Shown: one piece after another, positions 28,974 through 37,388 of the stretch
How positions within the stretch are numbered: position 1 is the stretch's first letter
Layout of the letters: each line of letters opens with the position of its first letter
Assembly (NCBI RefSeq): GCF_900163785.1
Contig: NZ_FUKN01000013.1
Coordinates: 682,001-746,000 of the forward strand
Length of the DNA stretch: 64,000 bases
Origin: Psychrobacter sp. JB385
GTDB taxonomy: Bacteria > Pseudomonadota > Gammaproteobacteria > Pseudomonadales > Moraxellaceae
Direction: 5' to 3'
Program-made: the position numbers and the translations under genes
The notes under the pieces: model-generated
The model's input: only the letters and a program-made list of their open reading frames with translations
Databases searched by the model: none
What the model was told of the DNA's origin: nothing

Positions 28974-30116
28974 ATGAAGTCTACTCAAGCGACAGAGTCA
29001 AACTTATTACCGCTAGTGCCTGCCTATGATAGTATTCTAGAGTTGGCACCTTATCAAACGGGAAAGCCCGTTGAAGAGTTGACGCGTGAGTATGGCATCG
29101 CGGATGTGGTAAAACTTGCCAGTAATGAAAATCCAATGGGATGCTCGCCGCATGTGACGCTGGCTGTAACTGAGCAGCTGGGTCAGCTGGCGCGTTATCC
29201 TGATGGTAATGGCTATTATCTCAAGCAGGCATTGGCGGATTTTAATGAGGTCGACGTTAAGCAGATCACATTAGGTAATGGATCAAATGATCTATTAGAT
29301 ATTTTGGCGCGCAGTTTTGCCGGTACTGATGATGCGATTGTGTATAGCCAATATGCCTTTATTATTTATCCGATGCTGGCAAAAATGCAAGGCGCAACAG
29401 GCATAGAGGTGCCTGCTCATCGTTTTGGACATGATCTAAAAGCCATGACTCAGGCAGTGCAAGACAATCCCAATACTAAGATGGTATTTATTGCCAATCC
29501 TAATAACCCAACGGGTACGCAGCTTGAGCACAAAGCATTGCGTGAGTTTGTCGCTAGTGTGCCACGCGCTGTATTGGTGGTGTTAGACGAAGCCTATATT
29601 GAGTACAGTCCCGAGAGTAACAATCGTGCCTTGCTGGACGAGTTTGATAACGTCGTCATCGTGCGCACTTTTTCTAAAGCCTATGGGCTAGCAGGATTGC
29701 GTATCGGCTATGCATTAAGCTCAGTGGCAGTGGCAGAATTGTTAAATCGTATCCGTCAGCCATTTAACGTCAGCCGTATTGGTTTAGCCGCTGCTGCTGC
29801 TGCTCTTGCTGATCAAGATTTTATTGAAAAAACCCGTCAGATGAATGATGAGCAAATGCGCTGGCTTGAAAAGCAGTTCGATGCGTTAGGACTGGGATTT
29901 ATCAAATCGCATGCCAATTTTATCATGGTCGAGGTAGAAGTTGAGATGGAGGACACAACAGCCGCCGTGATTTATCAAGCGCTGCTTGAGCAAGGCGTTA
30001 TCGTCCGTCCATTAACAGCTTATGGTCTGCCTAATTGGCTACGAATCACCGTCGGCGTGGCAGAAGACAATCTACGCTTGATTGATACCTTGCAATCTAT
30101 CTTGACGGAAGATTGA
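28974..30116 (+). CDS. hisC: Histidinol-phosphate/aromatic aminotransferase family protein
   Basis: A 380-residue class I/II PLP aminotransferase of the HisC type. KLASNENPMGCSP, YPDGNGYYLKQALADF, FIANPNNPTGT, VLDEAYIEY and TFSKAYGLAGLRIGYA (PLP lysine 235) are visible. Because it sits between pheA and the tyrA-aroA fusion, it probably also transaminates phenylpyruvate or 4-hydroxyphenylpyruvate, as the hisHb-type enzymes in related gammaproteobacteria do. HisC activity remains possible. The ATG is preceded by AAGGATAATTC. Spacing to pheA is 84 bp and to the fusion gene 56 bp, consistent with one transcript. Confidence 0.9.
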   Translation: MKSTQATESNLLPLVPAYDSILELAPYQTGKPVEELTREYGIADVVKLASNENPMGCSPHVTLAVTEQLGQLARYPDGNGYYLKQALADFNEVDVKQITLGNGSNDLLDILARSFAGTDDAIVYSQYAFIIYPMLAKMQGATGIEVPAHRFGHDLKAMTQAVQDNPNTKMVFIANPNNPTGTQLEHKALREFVASVPRAVLVVLDEAYIEYSPESNNRALLDEFDNVVIVRTFSKAYGLAGLRIGYALSSVAVAELLNRIRQPFNVSRIGLAAAAAALADQDFIEKTRQMNDEQMRWLEKQFDALGLGFIKSHANFIMVEVEVEMEDTTAAVIYQALLEQGVIVRPLTAYGLPNWLRITVGVAEDNLRLIDTLQSILTED

Positions 30117-30172
30117 TACAGTCGTCAAAATTTTTAAGAGTCAGTCATTAAATTTTATACCACAAACATTGG

Positions 30173-32560
30173 ATGGCTTTATCCATCTGGATGTTTGTTT
30201 GTACAATGAGAACAGTCGTGAGTCGTCAGCAAAAAAATCAAAAGAATAACAATCAAATCCTCTTAAATACTCAGCCGCCGTTGTTCAAACAAGTTTGTGT
30301 GATTGGACTTGGACTTATCGGCGCCAGTCTTGCGCAAGCCATTAAAGACAATGGTTTGAGTGAGCGGTTGGTGGCAGTTGATAGACATGCGCCAAGTATA
30401 GAAGAGGCCATCAAACAAGGTCTGCTAGAAGCCGGCAGCTCCACTTTGGGTGAGGTAGCAGCTGGTAGTGATTTGATCATCATTGCTGTGCCAGTACAGG
30501 CGGTACAAGCCGTATTCGCTGATATAAAACAAGCAATGGATAACGGACAGCTCGCATCTGATTGTATGATTACCGATGTCTGTAGCACAAAAGCCAATAT
30601 CATTGATGCCGCCAAAGCAGTATTTACCTCGCTGCCTACAGGTTTGGTGCCCGCACATCCGATTGCTGGGGCTGAAAATTCAGGGTATCATGCCAGACGC
30701 GCCACTTTATTTGCCAATCATAGTGTCATTATTTGTGAGCTACCTACGACCAATCATGTTGCTATTGCTAAGCTGCGATTGTTGTGGGAGGCTGTGGGAG
30801 CAAAGGTGATGCCGATGGAGGCAACTCACCATGATGCCATACTGGCGCATACCAGTCATTTACCGCACTTACTAGCGTTCAATCTGGTGGAGCAGTTGGC
30901 CAGTCATGATGATAATTTGGATATGTTTCGCTACGCTGCTGGTGGATTCCGCGATTTTACGCGTATCGCCGCAAGCGACCCTAAAATGTGGCACGATATA
31001 TTTTTTGCCAATCAAAACGCGATTGTCAGTGCGCTTGATGAGTATGGTGTCTATTTACAAACCATGCGTCAGCTGATCATCGATAAAGATTCAACCGCCC
31101 TGATGGGACTTTTGGGCCGTGCGCAAGCCGCGCGGCGACATTTCGGCCATATGTTAGCCAGCACCCCTTATACGGATACTTCTGCCATGTCAGCTTCTTA
31201 TATTATTACGCCAAGCAATACCGTTTCGGGCACAATCACCATTCCTGGTGATAAGTCTATCTCTCATCGCAGTATCATGCTTGGTAGTCTTGCGACAGGC
31301 GTTACCCATGTCACTGGATTCTTAGAAGGCGAGGATGCGCTTGCGACGTTGCAAGCATTTCGTGATATGGGCGTGACCATTGAAGGGCCTGATAATGGCA
31401 AGTTGACCATTCATGGCGTTGGCATGAATGGCTTAAAGCCCAGCAAAACACCCTTATATATGGGCAACTCAGGCACCAGTATGCGCTTGCTGGCAGGTAT
31501 TTTGGCAGCCCAACCATTTGACAGCGTGATGCTGGGTGACACCAGTCTCAATAAGCGCCCAATGGAGCGTGTGGCAGCACCATTACGTATGATGGGCGCT
31601 GTTATCCAAAGTACAGGCCATAGCGGCACTGCGCCACTCAGCATCACAGGTCGAGACACCGCGGGTAAGCCATTGCAAGGTATAAATTATGAGTTACCAG
31701 TTGCTTCTGCTCAGATTAAGTCTTGTCTATTGCTGGCAGGTCTGTGGAGTGAGGGTACAACAACCATCACTCAACCAGAAGTGAGCCGCGATCACACCGA
31801 ACGTATGCTGTCAGCTTTTGGTTATCCTGTCACGGTTGATGGCAATCGCATCAGTGTAAAAGGAGGCGGTGCATTGGTAGGTGGGGATATCGCTGTCCCT
31901 GCCGATATATCATCAGCGGCTTTCTTTATGGTGGCGGCAGCGATCAGTCAAGGCAGTGAGTTGACTTTGACACAAGTGGGAATTAACCCCACGCGTACTG
32001 GCGTGATTGATATTCTAAAATTGATGAATGCAGACATTAGCCTAAGCAATGAGACATATGTGGGCGGTGAGCCAGTTGCAGACATTACTATTCGCAGCTC
32101 AAACTTGGTTGGTATAGAAATACCAGAGCATCTCGTACCGCTAGCAATTGATGAATTCCCAGTATTGTTTATTGCTGCTAGCTGTGCGCAAGGCCGTACG
32201 GTATTGACTGGTGCCAAAGAGCTGCGTGTCAAAGAATCTGATCGTATCGCAGTGATGGCTGAAGGATTACAAACACTTGGTATTGATTGTACGGTGACTG
32301 AAGATGGTCTCATTGTTGAGGGCAAGGGTGTGGTCAGTCAAAACGATCAAATAGACAATAGCCAACCTGTTTTCGGTGGTGGTCAGATTACCTCGCATCA
32401 TGATCATCGTATTGCCATGAGCTTTGCGGTTGCGAGCTTACGGGCATCAGAGCAAATCATCATTGAGGGGACCGAGACGGTCAATACCAGCTTCCCAGGA
32501 TTTGCTGAGCTTGCTAATCAGATTGGTATGTCCATCCAAGTTGAAGATACCAGCATTTAA
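30173..32560 (+). CDS. Prephenate dehydrogenase / EPSP synthase fusion
   Basis: A 795-residue fusion of TyrA and AroA. The first half begins with the NAD-binding VCVIGLGLIGASLAQAIK near residue 42 and includes DVCSTKANI, GLVPAHPIAGAENSG and a C-terminal helical part with SHLPHLLAFNL. From about residue 343 the EPSP synthase starts: TITIPGDKSISHRSIMLGSL, LYMGNSGTSMRLLAGIL, DTSLNKRPMERV, VSRDHTERML and ITSHHDHRIAMSFAVA. The fusion is known in Pseudomonas and Acinetobacter relatives. The true start is uncertain: no good Shine-Dalgarno precedes the ATG at 30173, and the first 15 residues are hydrophobic. ATG at 30206 or GTG at 30218 would still keep the whole Rossmann fold. Confidence 0.92.
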   Translation: MALSIWMFVCTMRTVVSRQQKNQKNNNQILLNTQPPLFKQVCVIGLGLIGASLAQAIKDNGLSERLVAVDRHAPSIEEAIKQGLLEAGSSTLGEVAAGSDLIIIAVPVQAVQAVFADIKQAMDNGQLASDCMITDVCSTKANIIDAAKAVFTSLPTGLVPAHPIAGAENSGYHARRATLFANHSVIICELPTTNHVAIAKLRLLWEAVGAKVMPMEATHHDAILAHTSHLPHLLAFNLVEQLASHDDNLDMFRYAAGGFRDFTRIAASDPKMWHDIFFANQNAIVSALDEYGVYLQTMRQLIIDKDSTALMGLLGRAQAARRHFGHMLASTPYTDTSAMSASYIITPSNTVSGTITIPGDKSISHRSIMLGSLATGVTHVTGFLEGEDALATLQAFRDMGVTIEGPDNGKLTIHGVGMNGLKPSKTPLYMGNSGTSMRLLAGILAAQPFDSVMLGDTSLNKRPMERVAAPLRMMGAVIQSTGHSGTAPLSITGRDTAGKPLQGINYELPVASAQIKSCLLLAGLWSEGTTTITQPEVSRDHTERMLSAFGYPVTVDGNRISVKGGGALVGGDIAVPADISSAAFFMVAAAISQGSELTLTQVGINPTRTGVIDILKLMNADISLSNETYVGGEPVADITIRSSNLVGIEIPEHLVPLAIDEFPVLFIAASCAQGRTVLTGAKELRVKESDRIAVMAEGLQTLGIDCTVTEDGLIVEGKGVVSQNDQIDNSQPVFGGGQITSHHDHRIAMSFAVASLRASEQIIIEGTETVNTSFPGFAELANQIGMSIQVEDTSI

Positions 32561-32633
32561 GCTGATATCATTTTGAAGATGAGAGCACATTCTAATCTTT
32601 ACATGAATGTATTTTAAAAGAGTGGTTATTTTT

Positions 32634-32677
32634 AGCAATGTGTTGATGTCTATGTAGGCATCAACACATTGCTTTTT
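32634..32677 (+). terminator. Terminator after the pheA-hisC-tyrA/aroA run
   Basis: A perfect 15-bp stem (32634-32648 with 32659-32673) and 10-base loop, followed by TTTT. It closes the aromatic gene run. Confidence 0.92.
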
Positions 32678-32780
32678 AACTTGTATTTTATCTGTAGTAA
32701 CCCTGCGTGCTTGCCTTTATCAATATAAGAAATCATCATGAGGTGAGGGCGCGCTTTGCTCTAAAACGTTGTACTGTATT

Positions 32781-33731
32781 ATGGCTACTCAAGACGTTAC
32801 CAAAAAACCCGTTACACCCATCAAAACAACCAGAAGTGGTATTTTAACTGCTCTTAGTGCTTTTTTTATCTGGGGTATTTTTCCATTATATTTTAAGCAG
32901 CTGGCAGCCTATGATGCGACTGAAATTATCGGTCACCGTATCGTTTGGACATTCGCATGCTTACTTATGGTATTGGTAGTGACCAAACGGTGGCAGTGGA
33001 TTGATACGCTGAAGCAAAACCCTAGATGGATCGCGTTTTCTTTTATATCCGGTTTGATCATCGCCACCAATTGGCTTACGTATGTATGGGCGGTCAATCA
33101 CGACCGTATACTCGAAGCCAGTTTGGGATATTTTATTGGCCCCTTAGTGGGTGTGGCGTTATCAATGATCTTGTTCAAAGAACGGTTGCGACCTTTGCAA
33201 TGGATTGCTATTGGCTTTGCCCTTCTGTCTGTAGTGATTCAGGTGGTCATGCTTGGTAGCTTGCCTTGGATATCCCTGATACTGGCATTTAGTTTTAGTA
33301 CTTATGGAACAATTCAGCGTCAAACGCCCCTAACGGCGGTCGATGCTATGTTTGTTGAGACAACCTTATTAGTGCCGATTTTCTTATGGTGGTTTTGGCA
33401 AGCAGATGTGGTCAGTAGTCAACTGAGCTTTTGGTTTAGTCCAAGCATTTGGCTATTGATGCTGGCAGGTCCTATTACATTGATACCGTTATTGCTGTTT
33501 AATAAATCGACTAAGATGGTGGCATTCAGTATCTTAAGCTTTATGAATTATCTGACACCGACCTTTATTTTCTTCTTGGCAGTATTTTATTATAAAGAGC
33601 CTTTTGATTTGCATCGCTTAGCAGTTTTTGGGCTGATTTGGCTCGGTCTATTATTATTCAGCATTGATTTGTGGCGTCATCGTCCCAGCAAAGCGCTAAA
33701 AGCCAAGCATTTACGTGAAGCCGCGTTGTAA
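32781..33731 (+). CDS. rarD: RarD-type EamA transporter
   Basis: A 316-residue, ten-helix EamA-family protein. The start SGILTALSAFFIWGIFPLYF followed by EIIGHRIVWTFACL, NWLTYVWAVNHDRILEASLGYFI and PLQWIAIGFALL are characteristic of RarD. Later SILSFMNYLTPTFIFFLAV and YKEPF match the second repeat. Its substrate is unknown; the family name comes from a Pseudomonas chloramphenicol-sensitivity gene. The ATG at 32781 is chosen over a TTG four codons upstream; neither has a strong Shine-Dalgarno. It could be cotranscribed with folB 92 bp downstream. Confidence 0.9.
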   Translation: MATQDVTKKPVTPIKTTRSGILTALSAFFIWGIFPLYFKQLAAYDATEIIGHRIVWTFACLLMVLVVTKRWQWIDTLKQNPRWIAFSFISGLIIATNWLTYVWAVNHDRILEASLGYFIGPLVGVALSMILFKERLRPLQWIAIGFALLSVVIQVVMLGSLPWISLILAFSFSTYGTIQRQTPLTAVDAMFVETTLLVPIFLWWFWQADVVSSQLSFWFSPSIWLLMLAGPITLIPLLLFNKSTKMVAFSILSFMNYLTPTFIFFLAVFYYKEPFDLHRLAVFGLIWLGLLLFSIDLWRHRPSKALKAKHLREAAL

Positions 33732-33823
33732 GTATTTAAGTAATAAGGATTTGAGTAAAACTATCATAAACAAAAATTTTGGTAAAAATCTGAATTAAAG
33801 ATTGAGCCGACAAGGATGAAAGC

Positions 33824-34210
33824 ATGTTTCATACCCAATCTGATGTTGTATTTGTAAAAGGCTTAAAAGTAGAGGCCGTCATTGGTGTTTATGAATGGGA
33901 GCGTGTGATTACGCAGCCGCTGCTGATTGATATCGCACTTGAAACCGATATCAGCCGTGCTGCTATATCAGATGATGTCAACGATGCGCTGAACTACAAA
34001 GCTGTGTGCGATGATGTCAGCGCATGGTGTCAAACCATTCAAGCAAAGCTTCTTGAACATTTGGCAGGGCAGATTGCTGATAATCTACTGGCAAAATACG
34101 CGACTCAAAAAGTCACGCTCAGTATTGCCAAACCGACGGCCATCAAACCGGCGGACGCGGTTGGTGTACAAATCACTCGTCACGCCGAAGCGTCATCCAA
34201 TGATGCATAA
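33824..34210 (+). CDS. folB: Dihydroneopterin aldolase
   Basis: A 128-residue FolB. Key blocks are VKGLKVEAVIGVYEWER at the N-terminus, the Glu/Lys active-site pattern and NYKAVCDDVSAW, then VTLSIAKPTAIKPADAVGV at the end (KP motif with catalytic Lys). It cleaves 7,8-dihydroneopterin to 6-hydroxymethyl-dihydropterin in folate synthesis. Its stop overlaps the start of the folK-like gene (ATGATGCATAA), indicating translational coupling. The start has AAGGATGAAAGC upstream. Confidence 0.92.
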   Translation: MFHTQSDVVFVKGLKVEAVIGVYEWERVITQPLLIDIALETDISRAAISDDVNDALNYKAVCDDVSAWCQTIQAKLLEHLAGQIADNLLAKYATQKVTLSIAKPTAIKPADAVGVQITRHAEASSNDA

Positions 34211-34733
34211 AGCACTGATAGATTTGCAGGATTTTGAGCGTTTGCAGAGAGAGGAGCCTGAAGCGTTGCAAGCGCATTCGGTGACGGCAGTGCTATTGGC
34301 TTTGGGCAGTAATTATCAGGCAGAAACGTATCTGCCAGTTGCGCAAGCGCAATTGGCAGCGTTAGGTCAGATACAATTATCGACCGCTTTTCAAAATCCT
34401 GACTTTACGGCCACTGTTGAACATCCAAAGCCTGATTACACCAATCAATGTGTACATCTAGCATTGACAATACCGATGACATTGCAGCAGCTACAGCAAA
34501 CATTTAAAGATCTTGAAGGAGATTGCAATCGGTGTCGGCAGACTGATGTCAATCAGGTACGGTTGGTGACAATGGATATTGATATCCTGCTGATCAAACT
34601 GGCTGATAAAAAAAATAGCCTAAGCAAAAATGATAAATCCAAATGGATCATCATGAAAGATCGTTATCCATTCAAATCACATGAAACGGCAGGCATTAAC
34701 GAGCTGATCGCAGAAGGGTTATGTGGAAAATAA
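34200..34733 (+). CDS. folK: Divergent FolK-like pyrophosphokinase
   Basis: A 177-residue protein read from the ATG at 34200 (or 34203), overlapping the folB stop. VTAVLLALGSNYQAE and the phase of helices and strands fit 6-hydroxymethyl-7,8-dihydropterin pyrophosphokinase, as does adjacency to folB. However, the usual RxxPRxxDLDLL signature appears here only as RLVTMDIDILLI: the Pro-Arg pair is missing though Asp-Ile-Asp remains. The final LPHPR-type block is absent, replaced by KDRYPFKSHETAG. Without folB beside it I would be less sure. It may be a fast-evolving FolK, a protein with changed function, or a duplicate with another folK elsewhere. Confidence 0.7.
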   Translation: MMHKALIDLQDFERLQREEPEALQAHSVTAVLLALGSNYQAETYLPVAQAQLAALGQIQLSTAFQNPDFTATVEHPKPDYTNQCVHLALTIPMTLQQLQQTFKDLEGDCNRCRQTDVNQVRLVTMDIDILLIKLADKKNSLSKNDKSKWIIMKDRYPFKSHETAGINELIAEGLCGK

Positions 34734-34779
34734 ACAAGCGATTAATACCAAAAAAGTATTGTCGAACATTTATATAAAA

Positions 34780-34825
34780 AAATAGCGATATAGAAAGCGT
34801 CATAATGACCATCTATATCGCTATG
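34780..34825 (-). terminator. Terminator after cysE (minus strand)
   Basis: ATAGCGATATAGA (34782-34794) pairs with TCTATATCGCTAT (34812-34824) in a 13-bp stem. Read on the minus strand it is followed by TTTTTATATAAA, so it suits cysE; it may also end the folB-folK transcript less efficiently. Confidence 0.7.
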
Positions 34826-34863
34826 AAATTCCGTAATCTAGTCTTGATAAATCAAAGCGATGC

Positions 34864-35778
34864 TCACTTTGAAGCAGCATCAGTCTTATCTAAATCGTCA
34901 TTACCAATCACATCGAAATCTTCTAGACACAGTTTATCGTATTCTTTTTTACAAAAATCAGGATCAATTTGGCACATTGCGGCCTGTAATTGGTCCAGAC
35001 GGTTTTCTGATTGCTGAATGTGCTCAAGCATCTTAGCAAACGCTTCTGTGACTGGATCTTGTGAAGAAGGATCAACCCCATATGCTTGGAAGGTAGTGGT
35101 ACGCTTGGTGTTTGAAGCGGCTTGCTTACCATGGTTTTTTTCAGGATTGCCTGCCGCTTGCGCTACTTTTTCTTGTTGTTTGGCATCTTGTACTTGGGTG
35201 GTGATGGGATTGCCTTTTTCATCATGATGATCTGAAATCATACGAGCGGCGCTGCCGACCATCGTTGCGCCAGCTGGTACTGGCTTTACCACCACGGCAT
35301 TTGAACCGATTTTGGCATTTTTACCAACGGTGAAGGGCCCCAAAACTTTTGCACCAGCACCAACAGTGACACCATCCTCTAATGTCGGATGACGCTTGCC
35401 ATTATTCCAAGACACGCCGCCAAGCGTTACGCCGTGATACAGGGTCACATCGTTACCAATCTCCGCAGTTTCACCAATAACAACGCCAACCCCATGGTCA
35501 ATAAAGAAGCGCTTACCGATTTTGGCAGCAGGGTGAATCTCGATACCAGTAATAATGCGTGAACCATAAGAAATCACACGGGCTGCCAGTTTTTGCTCTT
35601 TATTCCAAAGGCAATGCGCGCCGCGATGCAAGATAAGTGCGTGAAAGCCAGGGTAGGTCAGTATGATTTCTAAACTATTACGTGCTGCAGGATCACGAGT
35701 GAACACGGCATCGATATCTTCTTTTAAGTCTTTTTTGATGGTGGCAAGCGACTTAAACCATTTGGATGGGAATGACAT
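34864..35778 (-). CDS. cysE: Serine O-acetyltransferase
   Basis: A 304-residue CysE, which acetylates serine with acetyl-CoA for cysteine synthesis. The N-terminal part is the short (EpsC-like) type: [20 protein letters not shown] then HRGAHCLW. The left-handed beta-helix runs through [40 protein letters not shown] and [19 protein letters not shown], carrying the catalytic Asp/His region (IDHG) and acetyl-CoA contacts. About 110 residues follow the helix: an Ala/Gln/Lys-rich linker, then a predicted helical segment. This C-terminal tail is far longer than the short CysC-binding tail of E. coli and does not obviously end in the usual Ile. Confidence 0.93.
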   Translation of the reverse strand: MSFPSKWFKSLATIKKDLKEDIDAVFTRDPAARNSLEIILTYPGFHALILHRGAHCLWNKEQKLAARVISYGSRIITGIEIHPAAKIGKRFFIDHGVGVVIGETAEIGNDVTLYHGVTLGGVSWNNGKRHPTLEDGVTVGAGAKVLGPFTVGKNAKIGSNAVVVKPVPAGATMVGSAARMISDHHDEKGNPITTQVQDAKQQEKVAQAAGNPEKNHGKQAASNTKRTTTFQAYGVDPSSQDPVTEAFAKMLEHIQQSENRLDQLQAAMCQIDPDFCKKEYDKLCLEDFDVIGNDDLDKTDAASK

Positions 35779-35967
35779 AAAGCGTCCTATCTATTTGTCG
35801 GTAAAATGTCTTGATCAAGAATGCTGTGATAAAAACAGTCATCTCTTAATTTGTCATTATTATATTTCCATGAATATTGAGATTTATTGATACCCATTTC
35901 TCTCAAGTTATATCAGCTTTGCATCATAAAATATAGTGATGAATCATCATATCAACGCTGATTGATC

Positions 35968-36006
35968 AATGGGTACTGACGCACTGGCGTCAGATTTTTA
36001 CCCATT
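35968..36006. other. Two-part hairpin between trmJ and cysE
   Basis: CTGACGC (35976-35982) pairs with GCGTCAG (35987-35993) around a 4-base loop. Outer AATGGGTA (35968-35975) also pairs with TACCCATT (35999-36006), leaving a 5-base ATTTT bulge. It lies just after trmJ in minus-strand reading. The U-run is on the plus strand, where no gene needs ending, so a structured trmJ 3' end or a regulatory site for cysE is possible. Confidence 0.5.
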
Positions 36007-36026
36007 TTTAAAAATATACGTGCTAT

Positions 36027-36935
36027 CTATACTTTTGAGAGTTTGGCGATGAGCGAGCTTAGTAACTGATACTCTTTTTGATCAAGTTGCAGGCGAGAGC
36101 CAAGTCTCGATAGTCTCGACGGTAATGATTTTAAATGTTCGCTATCTGCTAGGCCACGCTGAACCATCAAATCAGTCGTACGCTGGGTAAGCTGTTGTAG
36201 CTGCTGCTGCGTGATGGCAGGCTCATCCCATTGCTGGCGAAGATGGACATCGACAGTTGGCTGAGTGGTCACGCTTTTATTATCGTCTAAGCTGATATCA
36301 TCAGTCTTAGCATTGGCCTGAACATGGCCTTGTGTATAAGCAAAAATAAAGCTTGCGATGACTTGAACGGCTGATGCCACATTGAGAACAGGGTAGTTGG
36401 GATTGGCGTCTATTTGGATATGATAGTCTGCACAAGCCAGCTCTTCATTGGTCAGTCCTCGGTCTTCACGACCAAACAAGATAGCAATGTTTGGCTTATT
36501 TTTGCTATCGTCCGCTTGATCGATATCAAGATCCTCTTTACCTTGAGTATTCAATGCAGATTGATTGTCAATAAAGGCCAGCATGATCTGAGCTGCCTGT
36601 GTTGGCGTGACGACCGGCCGTGGCAAATGACGGCTACGACTACTGGCCGCAAACACGAGCTGACAGTTGGCAATCGCTGATTCCAGCGTTGGCGCAATAA
36701 TGGCAGATGCCAATAAGTCACTACCACCAGCGGCATGTGACACACTAGACTCATCGATTGGCAGTTTAGGATCAACAACAGTTAAGCGCGACAAACTCAT
36801 CGTATGCATGGCGCGCGCCGCCGAACCAATATTGGCAGGCAAGGTTGTATTGACCATAACCACTTGCATGCAATCAAGATAATCACTCACGCTATGAATA
36901 GGTGCTGAGGCTGATGACAAAGAAGTGTGACTCAT
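36027..36935 (-). CDS. trmJ: tRNA (cytidine/uridine-2'-O-)-methyltransferase TrmJ
   Basis: A 302-residue SPOUT methyltransferase. The start VVMVNTTLPANIGSAARAMH is the AdoMet/RNA-binding motif 1; ILFGREDRGLTNEELACADY and IDANPNYPVLNVASAVQV are motifs 2 and 3 that form the knot. A 20-residue polar insertion before ILFGRED and a polar stretch with several Asp before the C-terminal helical region are lineage features. TrmJ methylates position 32 of certain tRNAs. Its ATG overlaps the stop of the Hpt-domain gene upstream by one base, so the two are translationally linked. Confidence 0.92.
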   Translation of the reverse strand: MSHTSLSSASAPIHSVSDYLDCMQVVMVNTTLPANIGSAARAMHTMSLSRLTVVDPKLPIDESSVSHAAGGSDLLASAIIAPTLESAIANCQLVFAASSRSRHLPRPVVTPTQAAQIMLAFIDNQSALNTQGKEDLDIDQADDSKNKPNIAILFGREDRGLTNEELACADYHIQIDANPNYPVLNVASAVQVIASFIFAYTQGHVQANAKTDDISLDDNKSVTTQPTVDVHLRQQWDEPAITQQQLQQLTQRTTDLMVQRGLADSEHLKSLPSRLSRLGSRLQLDQKEYQLLSSLIAKLSKV

Positions 36936-37315
36936 TATTGCCCCAGTCTTTGATTGATTTCTTGTTCAGCACGTTGTAGAGCGACAGCGATATTTTCAAT
37001 AAGATCAGTTTGCTCGCTGATCAGTTGCTCACGGCAGCGCTCTTGCAACTGACTACTCAAAGTCATTACTTGCGTTGCACCCAAATTAGCACTAGCACCT
37101 TTTAGGGCATGAGCAATCTCAAAACCATTAGTATTGTTTTGTTCTTGCTGCGCTGCGCGAAGCGCTGATATACGCTGGCGACTGTCAGCGAGATAGACTT
37201 GTATCAAATCGGCAAAATCCTCTTCTAATAAGTCGCGCATGTCTTCAAATTGCTCATGATTGATGATTTCTTCATCAGTCTGCACAGTCGTATTGCTATT
37301 GGGTATATTATTCAT
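36935..37315 (-). CDS. Stand-alone histidine phosphotransfer (Hpt) protein
   Basis: A 126-residue four-helix Hpt-domain protein. The phosphorylatable His69 is in FEIAHALKGASANLGATQVM, the diagnostic Hpt helix. The upstream residues (FEDMRDLLEEDFADLIQVYL) form the preceding helices of the bundle. No transmitter or receiver domain is attached, so it must relay phosphate between a hybrid sensor kinase and response regulator encoded elsewhere. It sits 73 bp after dnaE and overlaps trmJ by one base. The partners are unknown. Confidence 0.9.
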   Translation of the reverse strand: MNNIPNSNTTVQTDEEIINHEQFEDMRDLLEEDFADLIQVYLADSRQRISALRAAQQEQNNTNGFEIAHALKGASANLGATQVMTLSSQLQERCREQLISEQTDLIENIAVALQRAEQEINQRLGQ

Positions 37316-37388
37316 AGTTTGTTATCCGGTTTTTTGAAATTAATACAATAAAATTACTATAATGAATTTTTCGACCGTAAAGTACGTT

